A stretch of DNA of 36,486 bases, taken from Fragilaria crotonensis (Eukaryota; Bacillariophyta; Fragilariophyceae; Fragilariales; Fragilariaceae). The position numbers and the translations under genes were made by a program. The notes beneath the pieces were generated by a model that did not search any database, was not told the origin of the DNA, and saw nothing but the letters and a program-made list of their open reading frames with translations. The DNA lies in NCBI GenBank assembly GCA_022925895.1, contig JAKSYS010000634.1:1-36486 (forward strand), in the 5' to 3' direction. Of this stretch, positions 1 to 10,443 are shown piece by piece; the first letter of the stretch is position 1, and every line of letters begins with the position of its first letter.

Positions 1-306
1 GTAGGATTTTGTCCATTTTTCTGCCGGACGCACTGTACTTACAAGATTCCTTGTCCTGGACTTCTCCAGTTCTGTGGACTTCGTCTGCTGATTCCTACAG
101 TCTGCCATAGTGCCGCATGTTTGCAACATGAGTTTAGGCTACGCGTCATCTACGCGCGATCAATCTGCCACATAGACGTCTCGGACAGCGGAGTGTGGGC
201 ACAATAGTAATGAAAAGCACCTTTGCATTTTCGGTTTTTCAATCCAACCACGGTAGAGTATACGTTTCATCAAGCGTTCATTAACACCTTGTTGTCAAAA
301 GTCATC

Positions 307-1762
307 ATGTCTCGTCGATCTGAAACGGGAAGAAATGGTAGCATAAGCGACTCTCTCCCGCAGACTCTGTCCGAACGCGGAACAGACATCCTAAAGGACG
401 TCTTGAATTCTCCAATCTTCTCGTCAGGCCTTGTCAACGAGCAGGTTCCGTCATTCGCTCGCGATGGTAAGTTCGAAACAATCAACATCGGCTCATTCAT
501 TTCATGGAGGTCTCATTGATTCTTAACACCATCATTACTCACAGACATCAAGCTCGGCGAGGTGCTTGGATTCGGAACCTTCGGGGTCGTACGAGAAGTC
601 ACTGAGATTCGATGCAGTCACGCGGTCATCGGTAATGGCATGCCAAACACAGAGGCACTAGTTGATTCTTCATCCTTTCTTTACCTCAATGACACTCTTT
701 CTGGCGATGCCCCTGCTGGAGCATCAGTATCGCCGACTGGGTGTCGCAGCATTTGAACCAAAATGATAGATTCGCCGTGACACGACTGCAAATGTCGACT
801 CGATGCTTTCGAGGTGGTGATGCACGATACGCCCTGAAACACTTATTGCTCGAGGATGCCAACGAGAAGGAGAGTGATAACGCCCGAATTGATCTCGCAA
901 TTGAAGTCAAATATCTTCAAGTTCTATCCCATCCTCACATCATTAAGTTGCGAGGACTTTTCCAGACTGATGATCCATTTCATCTAGCATATTTCTTCAT
1001 TATGGATCGGCTTTATGATACACTAGAAGACAAAATGAAAGAATGGACAGGTTGCCAGCGAAGCTTATGGAAAGAAACGTTCTCTTCTTGTTATGGAGAT
1101 CCGATGGATCATGAGTATATTCCGGAGAAAGATTTGATGACGCAACGACTTCTAGTTGCCCACGACATCGCTTCAGCCTTTGATTACATGCATACCAACA
1201 AAGTGTTGCACCGGTGAGTCAAAATATCGTAAATTCAGGATCATCATGTCGCATACATCGACATGCATTCTCACTCTTTTTGCTATGCAGTGACATCAAA
1301 CCTCAAAATATGGGATTTGATGTTCGTGGCAACATTAAGGTGTTCGACTTTGGTCTCGCAAAGTCACTCGTCCCGGAACTCCAAGCGCAATGTGGACTGC
1401 TATATAATTTGACAGCCAAGTCCGGCTCGCTACCGTACATGGCACCAGAGGTGGCCATGTCAAAACCATACAACGAGAAATGTGACGTGTATTCGTTCGG
1501 CATTCTCTTCTACGAAATCGTCGCATTGAAGCCTCCATTTTCGCAACATGTACTGAAGAATTATACTGCCAAAGTCTTGAAGGGTGGAGCGCGTCCTCCT
1601 ATCAAACGCACTTTCCCCTCGTGCACCAAGAAAATTCTCAAGAGTTCATGGTCCGTGTCGCACACTAACCGACCAGACATGGCAACGATTGTCAAGCTAA
1701 TTCAAAGCGACGTTGAGCTCTTGGAACAGGAGCCCTCGTCCACGCCCGGTCAAACCATATGA
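307..1762 (+). CDS. Serine/threonine protein kinase, four exons
   Basis: This is a eukaryotic protein kinase, expected to phosphorylate Ser/Thr residues in the cytosol. Proposed exons are 307-466, 545-624, 750-1213 and 1291-1762. Introns 1 and 3 have clear GTAAGT/GTGAGT donors and CAG acceptors. The glycine loop GFGTFG is at the start of exon 2. The ATP-binding lysine is in DARYALKHL, the catalytic loop HRDIKPQN is formed across intron 3, the metal-binding motif is DFG, and the activation-segment end is YMAPE followed by DVYSFGILFYEI. All invariant residues I can check are present. Intron 2 (625-749, GTCATC donor) is inferred because the frame must change there; it joins the glycine loop to the lysine region without a stop. 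The lobe order is complete, so the protein should be active. The subfamily (TKL or MAPKKK-like) is uncertain. Confidence 0.85.
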
Positions 1763-2376
1763 TGAATCTTTCCAAGCACAGTTTAAATGGTGGTCGATGA
1801 CAAGAAGTCGTCGTCACAAGGATTCGATGACGATAAACACCCGGTGAAGGTACTTTCCGTGTTCTAAACGGAGACCCTTGACATCGTTGCAATTAACCGC
1901 GCAAACCCAAGTCTTCATACCCAACACGAATAAATAGATTGCATTGTGAGCCTTTCTCCCAGTCAGTTTATGTACTTCATTTGGTTTTGTGCTTACGTAG
2001 GAAGGCATGAGTACACTTTTGTACCTCCGAGACAGATGCAACACAACTCCTATCGTTGGAGAGTAGTCACTCTGCTGTATTATGTGATGAATCCCTGAAA
2101 AAGACAATTCGCTCGATTTCTTGTCGTGTCGACATTTTCTTATGCTGGCCGCATTATTCCGAGCGGATTAAATCCAAAAAGTACGTTGTGCTTTACATAT
2201 GCGTCTCTGTTTGTGCGGGTATGCACTGATACTCTGATGCCATGGTTGTTCGTCTGATCTTCCATGATCGTGGGAGACCAAGCATTGTGGGCAGGGCATG
2301 AATCAATGCCTGCATACATCTATAGCTCGTATAGTCGGTCAACTACTCGCAACAGTACTGGAATATGTCAGGTGCT
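1763..2376. other. Intergenic region, no gene seen
   Basis: About 600 bases between the kinase stop and a weak reading frame on the other strand. The open frames here are short with no recognisable protein pattern. It probably holds the kinase 3' untranslated region; no other signal was seen. Confidence 0.5.
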
Positions 2377-2811
2377 TCAAATCTCATAGTTTAGGTATTT
2401 ACTTTCATCGAAGCTCTGAAAGGTGAAATGAAACCCTTTGCCTCGTCTGGGGTCAGTTGAACACACGTATCCCTTCGTTGTCGCCGTCGCTGTTGTATCG
2501 ATAATGGATGGTGATAATATGAGGTCCATGAGCTCAGAAAATGATACATCTTGGAGGCGCAAGGACGGCCTTTTCGACAAAGGAATGGAGACATGCGCAC
2601 TGCTGCTAGTCAACGGAATGGCAGGTTCATGGCGTCGACTGGCGAACTTTCGCCGTTTGCATGGTCGACACTGACAGTCGTTAGTGGCAGTGCACACTGT
2701 CAACGATACGCGACACTTTGATTTGTTTTTTCTTAATCTCCTGTTGCCTTTGGCCGTGACAGTTGTTTGATGGAGAATGATGAAGTCCAGATTGTCAAGT
2801 TCCATTATCAT
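2377..2811 (-). CDS. Possible small hypothetical protein
   Basis: A 144-codon open frame starts with ATG and has a near-neighbour second ATG two codons later. I do not recognise a family. The first half is basic and contains a short cysteine cluster (CTATNDCQCRPCKRRK). The second half has an amphipathic-looking stretch (LRLQDVSFSELMDLIL) and an ordinary-looking C terminus. Composition is more protein-like than neighbouring chance frames. No intron, signal peptide or membrane segment was seen. It could equally be a random frame in the spacer. Confidence 0.3.
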   Translation of the reverse strand: MIMELDNLDFIILHQTTVTAKGNRRLRKNKSKCRVSLTVCTATNDCQCRPCKRRKFASRRHEPAIPLTSSSAHVSIPLSKRPSLRLQDVSFSELMDLILSPSIIDTTATATTKGYVCSTDPRRGKGFHFTFQSFDESKYLNYEI

Positions 2812-3291
2812 GTTGGTGGTTGCTGAAGGTCAGATTTGCGATTTTGATTCGTTTTGACCCGATTACATTGGATAGAAATTGTGATTCGAAAATTTTCAAT
2901 ACCAGGTGTGTCTTGTTACGATTTTTGGTGTATGATGAGACATGGGGTAGGAGTGTTTTATGATCACGTAGTTTTCGTGTGTTCGACGTTTCTCCAGAAT
3001 TCCAATCATGTCCATGAGCCCATGTCTCGCAGAAGTCGTACGTTTCATCAAAACAGGGTCGATTCAGGCGCGATGTGCAATATGCAGCACTACCAACGCC
3101 GCACAACGAGAAGTCGGAAGTTTTGAGTGATGGTTCACGGCATTTAATTGCTGATGCTGAACAGAACGATGTGCAAGTTGCGCGGAGTACTTGTACTCTA
3201 ATGGCCATGGTGTGTTTGCACCATGAAGTGGCGGGTTTCATTGTTTCAATGTGGAGATCAGAGTCTGCGGAACACGAATCGCGTCACACTG

Positions 3292-3299
3292 TGACGTCA
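3292..3299. promoter_or_regulatory. CRE-type palindrome TGACGTCA
   Basis: The eight-base palindrome lies inside the ten-base palindrome GTGACGTCAC, about 500 bp upstream of the first five-span gene. The same word is the classic bZIP site, and TGACGT-type elements are known CO2/cAMP-response elements in the carbonic anhydrase promoter of the diatom Phaeodactylum. Function here is inferred only. Confidence 0.3.
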
Positions 3300-3563
3300 C
3301 GGTATAGTCTCCTCGTGGTTGTTACATATCATATGTATATCATATATCATTGACATATGACCAGTGACATGTGACATGTGACCATGACGACGGTGCTTTG
3401 TGCTTTACCCTGCCACAGTGTGGCTTGTACAATACGGGATACGGGGAACTGTGGTACTCCAGTACATCGGAGATCTTGGTAATAGTACATGTATATGAAT
3501 GTATACTGCACAGTACACCGAATCTACCGGTAGGCATGGTATGGTAGTTCTTGCCGAGTATTC

Positions 3564-3594
3564 GGCGTACAGTACCACTTAACCACTGTACGCC
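3564..3594. repeat. Perfect 10-bp inverted repeat, 11-base loop
   Basis: GGCGTACAGT at 3564-3573 is the exact reverse complement of ACTGTACGCC at 3585-3594. It lies about 200 bp upstream of the first five-span gene, within a GTAC-rich stretch. Confidence 0.6.
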
Positions 3595-3795
3595 AGTATG
3601 TCGTATGTTGCGTTACTGTATGCATATGCGTCTTGCTTTGAGCAGTTTTCCACAAGTAATGGAAGGGGCGAATTGCGTGACTTCCGTATCTTCAAGCAAT
3701 CTCGACACTAAGGCGAGGTCAGTCGACACTCTCAACTTGTTGACATTGCCACATTCCTGGGAACTAACCTCGTCTCAACCAGGAGAAAGACTATA

Positions 3796-6700
3796 ATGGA
3801 TAATTTTACCATGGATAATTCTACCATGGATAGCTTGACAATACCATCACAGGTGTACTCACCGGTACGTCGTGAGCTTGCCGGATCTGTGTAAGCTGCG
3901 TCTCATTCTCATGTATGGGAGTACGCATTCTGTCCTGCGTCTCCTTTCCCATAATTCTGTGCCCTTCCTACTCTAACTCGTCCTTGCCGTCTGCTATCAG
4001 AATCCTGCCATCGAAATCTTGCGAAGTGCTCCAAGTATGGGTAGGAATGAAGAGTTTGCGCTCTTGGCCTCTGAGGATCCAAGAAATAGATCCGAATATA
4101 CATCGGGACTGATGTTTCTCGGGTACTTCTATCTTGCCTTCTTTTTCGTATGGACTGGAGTCGTTTTGATGTTCAAATGCATGGGACCAGAAAAGGTTGG
4201 GTTCTGGTCAGGACACGCCATGCAGCCGATCGAAGTGCAACCCAAGTCATTCATCCGACGATATAGGATTATATTGGTTCGATCCGTCGTTGGTAAGGCA
4301 GCTTTGGTGTGGATAGCCTTCGTCATTGTCTTTTTGACTGTGGGACTGAATGGTCTAAACGAAGCCAAGACGTTGTTCAAGGAGAGCTTCATTGTAAGTC
4401 AACCTCGAAATGCATTTGCAATCTCATTGCTCCTAGTGACTATACCGTACTGAAAATCCTGCGACATAGGAACTGAATACCGTGATTGATGCAGCCGCTG
4501 CGGCCCAAGCAGAACTTCAATTCCAGACTGACGAAGCTATCGTGATGAGGGACAACGTGGTGTTGGACATGACAAGCTTTTGCCGCTTACAGGACATCAG
4601 AAAGGGCAGCAACGAAAGCAGCAGCATTCCACTCAGCATAGGGGCTCGACGCACAGCTCGCATCACATCTTCTGTGCGTCGGGCGAACACTGACGAGGAA
4701 ACGGCGAGTAAGCTAGATGCTCTGTTTGCAAAGTTAGCATCTGAGTCCGCTGCAACCGATGCTCAAACTCCCACCCCAAGTCCAGTCAGAACAGCATCGA
4801 ATCGTCCTGAAGGCAACGTGCACGGCAGAAATACGAATCGACCTATAAGTTTGAATCTCGGTTTCCTTGCTAACGCTCCTGTCGCCAATGTGGATGGCGC
4901 GAATACGAATCAACCTACAATTGTCTTGAATCTCGGTGATCTTGCAGACATTCCCATTGCCAATGTGGATGACGCGAAAACGGATCAACCATTACTGGAT
5001 CTAAGTTTTCTTTCAGTTACAGATGCACCCGTTGCCAATGTGGATGGAACGAATACAGATCAACCATCAGATTTACGTTTGGCTTCCCCGACTGATCCTC
5101 CCGTGGCAAACTTGGGTGGAGCGGATACTGATCAACCTGTGTTTGATACTTCCTTCAATATCCCTTCTGAATCAGATCAGGCCTCGCCCGTTTCGACTGT
5201 TACCGTTTCTACCGAATTGAATCAGACGTTGGATCTCAGCGTCTTCGGCGACTCTACAGGACTATTCGTCAACTCGACTGAGGATTTCGCTAATTTGATT
5301 GGTTTGAGTAGCTTTGCGGGAGATGACGCGTTCAAGGCCTTAATTCTGAATGCTCTATTCTCCTTGATGATGCTCGATGACTTCATGGCAGCCGAACTTG
5401 AGGAGGGATGAATGGCATCAATGCTACAACGGAAGTCGCTGAGATGTTGAACGCAACAGCTTTGACTGTGAATCCTCCCAACGCTCTCGCGTATGTACTT
5501 GCCATTCCATGGTTGTTGGTGCCCTTCGTTTTGTTCATTGTTGTGGTGATGGCTGGGAGATCGAGGGCCAACGCGAAGATTTTGCCGCGTATTGCACGAT
5601 ATACGATGCCATTGCTTTGTCTCTTGACCATGGCGTCAACCGCTCTGGCAATTATCATGTTAGCCTATGCGACCGCCAATGCTGGTAAGTCGTGTTTGTC
5701 ATTGATCTATGGATATCCATTGTCATTGCTGTCGCGGCTCACTGAATGACTACACGCATGTTCTTAGACTTTTGTTCGGGTGGTCAGAGCAACACTCCTG
5801 ACGAAACAATTTTGGAAATGGTCTTAGCAAGGGGCTTCGAAGCAGACAGCTTGGTCTTCTTGGCAACAGAATACTATGTGTCACAATGTGATGCAGAATA
5901 CCCATATGACTTTGTAGACACGTTCATGAAGGAACTTGAAACTGCCAGTTTAGCAATTTCGGCTGTGGAATCCGCCATTGCGACGAAAACTATGGAATCT
6001 ATAGTTGCCGAATGCGGCTCTGACGCCGAGGGGATCGATTCTCTCCTGTCGGCTATGAAGTCTCGCCTACTGGAGGTAGGGAGCGCTTTGGATGATGCTC
6101 TATCAAGTTTGTCGTGTGATTCGGTGGTACCGACGTTTACTAACACAGCCTACGATGATGCATGTGATGTCAGTGTAAGCGGTCTTTACTACTGTTATGT
6201 GTGTAAGTTTCATCATGAATGGGTGGTTTCTTTCTCTATATTGACGCAACCTTTTGTTTTTCGCTCTCACCAAATGTTCTGCCTCTCCTTTCGGACGTTA
6301 GCATTCATCGTGATGGCGTTCACAGGCATGATAATGATAACCCTGCGCACGGCGTTTGTCCCCGTCACAGGTACACAACAAACGAAGGACGCTAAAGGTA
6401 ATCTCAAGGGAAGGGCAATAGACGATATGGAGACTGGCAATCTTGACCAATCAGATGAGGATGTTGACTTTTCTGAGAGTGAATCAGATAGTGACGAAGA
6501 CAAGGCCATTGATTCCGATTCAAGAGGGAAACAGAAAAGCGATTCTGATGAAGATGACGGTTCAGAAAAGGATGAGAACTCAGATGACGATAATGGCAAT
6601 TCGGAAGATGGTAATGACTCCGACAATGATCAAGATTCTGAAGAAGACGCAGATTCGGAGAATGATGCCGGGTCGGAGAAAGATGGAACTTCTGACAATA

Positions 6701-8500
6701 AGGAGTCCTCGGATCAAGACGAAAGCTCTGACGATGATGAAGATTCAGGCGAGGAGGACTCCAAAACACATCAAGATTTGGACAAGGAAAAGGTCTCATC
6801 GAAGGATGATTCGGACAACGAGGAAGACTCAGACAAAGAAGAAACGTCAAGTGAGGAAGAGGATTCTGACAAGGACTCTGACAAAGATGACGATGATGAG
6901 GACTCTGACAAAGATGACGATGATGATGAGGACTCTGACAAAGATGACGATGATGAGGAGGACTCTGACAAAGATGACGATAAGGACGAGGACTCTGACA
7001 AAGATGACGACGATGAGGAGGACTCTGACAAAGATGACGATAAGGACGAGGACTCTGACAAAGATGACGATGATGAGGACTCTGACAAAGATGACGACCA
7101 TGATGAGGTCTTTGACAAAGAGGACCATGATGAGGTCTCTGACAAAGATGACGACGATGATGAGGACTCTGACAAAGATGACGATAAGGATGAGGACTCT
7201 GACAAAGATGACGATGATGAGGACTCTGACAAAGATGACGACGATGATGAGGTCTCTGACAAAGAGGACGATGATGAGGACTCTGACAAAGATGACGATG
7301 ATGAGGTCTCTGACAAAGATGACGATGATGAGGACTCTGACAAAGATGACGATTCTGAAGATTCGGAGGATGAGGGGTCAGAGGAGGATGGTAATTCTGA
7401 CAACAGAAGTCCTCGGACCAAGACGAAAGATCTGACGACAATAAAGTTTCAGACGAGGATTCAAAGAAGAAAAAGACTTCCGATGATGACTCGGACCATG
7501 ATAAAGATGACGATTCTTCGGAAGACTCTGACAACCATCAAGATTCCGACGACGATGAGGCTTCTAAGAAAGTTGACGGGTCGGAGAAAGATGGAGATTC
7601 TAAGAACAATAAGTCCTCGGACCAAGACGAAAGTTCCGATGATGATGACGATTCAGAGGATGAAGAGGAATCGAAAAAGGCTCAAGATTCGGACAATGAC
7701 GACAGGACGTCAAAAGAAAATGATGCCGACCACCAGGAAGACTCTGACGAAAAAGTTTCAGCTGATGAAGGGGGTTCCGATGGTGACAAGGACTTAGTCA
7801 AAGATGATGACGGGTCAGAAGAAGATAGAGATGCTGACAAGTCCTCGGATCAAGGCGGAAGATCAGATGAAGATTCGGACGATGAAGAAAACTCCAAAAA
7901 GGCTAAAGATTCGGAAAATGACGAGGGCTCGTCAAGAGGTAATGATTCGGATGACGAGGAAGACTCTAGCAAAGAAGAAGTTTCAAAGGGGAAAACGGAT
8001 GCCGATGCTGACACGGACTCAGACAAAGATGATGATGCTGATCAGAACTCCGACGAAGATTCGGAGAAGGATGCTAGGTCGGAGGAAGATGAAAATCTTG
8101 ACAAGAATAAGTCGTCAGACCGTGACGAAACCTCTGACGATGATGAAGATTCGGCCGACGAGGACGGCTCCAAGAAGGCTGAAGATTCGGACGAAGATGA
8201 GAGCTCATCTGAAGATGATGGTTCGGACGACGACGAAAGTTCAAAAGAAACGGAGGATGCCAAGGACTCAGACGAAAGTGACGATGATGATGAAACGAAC
8301 TCTAACAAAGATGACGAGTCGATGACTCTGCAAAGAATTAGCCCTCGGACCAAAACAAGCTCTGACTATGGTGTAGATTCGAAGGACGAGAAGACTCCAA
8401 GAAGGCAAAAGATTCGGACGAGGAAAGGGGATTATCAAGCGACAACGATTCGGATAACGAAGAAGACTCATATGAAGACGAAGATTCTAAGAAGAAATAG
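3796..8500 (+). CDS. Five-span membrane protein with acidic repeat tail, copy A (frames broken)
   Basis: First of a tandem pair. Exons set by comparison with copy B are 3796-3864, 4001-4393, 4470-5684, 5768-6202 and 6302 onward, all with GTAAGT/GTACGT-type donors. The N terminus carries Asn-Phe-Thr and Asn-Ser-Thr glycosylation sequons. Two membrane spans follow in exon 2. A large loop has about five copies of an ANVDGxNTDQP-like unit, then come two spans, a Cys-rich loop (exon 4), a fifth span ([15 protein letters not shown]) and a very acidic Asp/Ser/Lys tail. Three breaks are visible. A G run of three at 5405-5407 matches four in copy B and shifts the frame. A second shift near 7405 turns the acidic frame into a Lys/Arg/Thr frame. 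A third falls within about 8322-8392. The acidic frame finally stops at 8500. It is either a recent pseudogene or a victim of assembly indels. Role unknown. Confidence 0.7.
4817..5145 (+). repeat. Degenerate tandem repeat in the first extracellular loop of copy A
   Basis: The loop encodes roughly five units ending in N(T/V)xxP-like blocks, for example ANVDGANTNQP, ANVDDAKTDQP, ANVDGTNTDQP and ANLGGADTDQP, at a spacing of about 24-30 residues. Copy B has only one to two related blocks ([13 protein letters not shown]), so the array expanded or contracted after duplication. Confidence 0.65.
6868..7354 (+). repeat. Minisatellite coding Asp/Lys/Ser/Glu repeats (copy A tail)
   Basis: About 17 imperfect units of 24-30 bp, each built on GACTCTGACAAAGATGACGA and coding for DSDKDDDDE-like peptides. 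Units differ mainly by added or lost GAT/GAC/GAG codons, all in multiples of three, so the frame is kept within the array. The antisense and shifted frames over this stretch are long only because of the repeat. Confidence 0.9.
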
Positions 8501-8954
8501 AATTCTGATGATGGTATGGACTCATACAAAGATGACAATTCTGAGGGTCCTTCCTACACGAGGATTGGGGAAAGGATGAGGGGTCAGAGATTAAGGACGT
8601 TGCAAAAATTCAGATTCTGATGATTCCAAGGATTATTGGAATGCTTCGAAAGGACATCAAATCCGACTCAGAACGGAGGAGAGGTTCGATTCTGACAAAT
8701 TTCGCAGTCTCACGAATATGCTGCGTCGGTGATGAAAGGCGAAGATTCAGACAAAGAGACAGACTACAATTGATATCTTGGAAAGGCGATGCGGACGGCA
8801 ACCGGACGTCAAGGGCTCCTCTGGATGTGATACACCCTGAGATGAGATAGACGCTGCGATTGGTGAAGCTTCTTTTGAAATTAGGATAGTCATTTCATTG
8901 CATGCGTAACGTGACGCACCAGTTGCTTTGAAGAATGACCACTTGTGGGGGGTT
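8501..8954. other. Decayed continuation of the acidic repeat tail, no gene
   Basis: After the stop at 8500, words such as GATTCTGATGAT and GATTCAGACAAAGA still occur up to about 8765 in several frames. I read this as decayed acidic-tail sequence plus spacer. No independent gene is supported before the fucosyltransferase stop at 8955. Confidence 0.45.
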
Positions 8955-10443
8955 CTAAGCCGCCGAGACTTCCCTACCAACTACTTCAGCATAGTAAGAA
9001 GCTGTGGCAACTTCTGGTTGAGCTGCCCATCTGTGCCACCACCGACCAAAGTCAGGGTAGCTATGAGGATTGTCATCTTCGTGTAACTTCGCGCAAAGGT
9101 CACAGAAACTCAAATTGTAAACGTCTCTGCCACCCACAACATGGTAATGGTCTTTCCACCAAAGGTAGGAGAGATATTCAGTAGCATTCTTGTCGAGTCT
9201 GTGGAGGAAATCAGCAAGCGCTTTCGGACTGCTATAATCGAGAACATTAATGAATGAATGGGGAGGAGCTTGGAGGCTGTAATGGCTTGTCCCAAAACGA
9301 TAGGTACCAAGGTATCATTCATTCGCGAAAAGAACTTCTCCGTCACGTAGTCCTGCGCAAAGTTGTTCTCAAATGCCAAATAGAACTTGTAATCACGCAT
9401 AACTTTCGAGTTGCAATTTTCCTCACCATCAACATTATCGCATGGAAAACTTCCACACTTTCCATAGACATCGACATCAATGTATTTCTTCAACTCTTGG
9501 ACGAAATCTTCTCGATGAGAGTTGCTTACACAGCGCGATACCACCCATGCCACCTTCTTTGGTCGACGTGCTAGCCTACGAAAGCTCTCATCTTTGTTTG
9601 GCAAAACATTTCGTACGAAATGCGTCTCATTGTAATCGATAGGCCACGCAGATTGTTGAATTTGGATACCTTTCGGATTCCCTTCTTCCACTGGATCTAC
9701 ATTGGGGGCAATGAATGCATACGGTATTGGAACATCACTATCGATTCGATACGTCATGGTATAGTTCCAGAAGGAATTGTAGCTCGCAGATGTCAATAGT
9801 GGGCCGTTTGGCGGCGGTTCCAGCATGAAGAATACAAATCTTTGATGTGGTTGTCTCCAAGTTTGAATGTAATCCATGTCCCCAGGGCTGAGATTGGCTT
9901 CGACTCCATGCATGACAATTGCGTCAAACTTAGGCATTTCTTCAACCGAAGGAGAATGCACAGCCTGCTTGATGCAACACAAGATGTAATTCGGCATTTT
10001 GCAAATGAATCTTGTTCAAAGCCGACATGGAAATCTGTCCAATGCCAAAAGCTGTTGTAAAACAGGATTTTCTTGATTGGAGGGACCAGGGCCTCGTCCT
10101 GTGTGACCACATTCGGAGGAGCCGAGCTCCTATTCAAGGCATCTTCTTGACTTGCAATGACAGGTAGAGGTCTTGCATTTCCAGATGCTGCAGATGCTCC
10201 TGATGTTGATTCATTATATTGCAGTTTGAGAGGAGAGGATCCTCGGCTGGCACGCCCTTGGGAACAACATCCAGGGTGGCAATATCTAGAAGGACCCAGC
10301 TCTATTGGTGGCATTTTTCCACTCGTTACAACAGGTTGCGCCTCGTTGAATTTGCCAAGGCGTTTACTATTACGAAGGGTGAGACAAAGGAGCAATCCCA
10401 CGCAAACAACTGTCGCTGATCAGGTTCTTCCATTGCCTTTCAT
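8955..10443 (-). pseudogene. Alpha-fucosyltransferase, family GT10 (frame broken in at least two places)
   Basis: GT10 enzymes move fucose from GDP-fucose onto glycans in the Golgi lumen. The diagnostic block is FYLAFENNFAQDYVTEKFF followed by VPIVLG. The C-terminal part continues with APPHSFINVLDY and a Cys-rich end (FCDLCAKLHED). A hydrophobic stretch (ATVVCVGLLLCLTL) near the N terminus fits a type II membrane anchor. Three lesions are seen. A single-base shift falls near 9990, between DSFAKC and NYILCC. A second falls near 9281, between VPIVLGQAI and APPHSF. A TGA at 10422-10420 lies between the candidate ATG at 10443 and the anchor. Both shifts are mended by one extra base in a short A/T run, so assembly error is possible. 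The start is uncertain. The gene lies between, and opposite to, the two five-span genes. Confidence 0.75.

Larger units (their letters stand above)
2812..3795. other. Intergenic and upstream region of the first five-span gene
   Basis: No convincing gene. The stretch contains a perfect TGACGTCA palindrome (3292-3299), a low-complexity TATG/CATG-rich patch around 3325-3385, a run of GTAC words from about 3425 to 3600, and a 10-bp inverted repeat at 3564-3594. The last 150 bases share short blocks with the DNA upstream of the second five-span gene (for example TTGAGCAGTTTTC and ATTGCGTGAC), so part of the promoter was probably duplicated with the gene. Confidence 0.5.

Noticed and set aside
2795-3241. 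A 148-codon minus-strand frame overlapping the start of the small hypothetical gene
   Set aside because: Composition looks random, with no domain or family pattern, and it overlaps another weak frame.
5408-5749. Separate small membrane protein starting at MNGINATTEV
   Set aside because: It is the continuation of exon 3 of copy A after the one-base shift at 5405-5407, as copy B shows.
6404-7534. Long antisense and shifted open frames over the acidic repeat (Ser/Leu-rich, Pro/His/Cys-rich, Met/Thr/Lys-rich)
   Set aside because: They are by-products of the minisatellite, which lacks stops in most frames. The plus-strand acidic frame is supported by splice sites and the paralogue.
9254-9642. 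Plus-strand frames inside the GT10 gene
   Set aside because: They are antisense to the conserved fucosyltransferase blocks and show no recognisable pattern.
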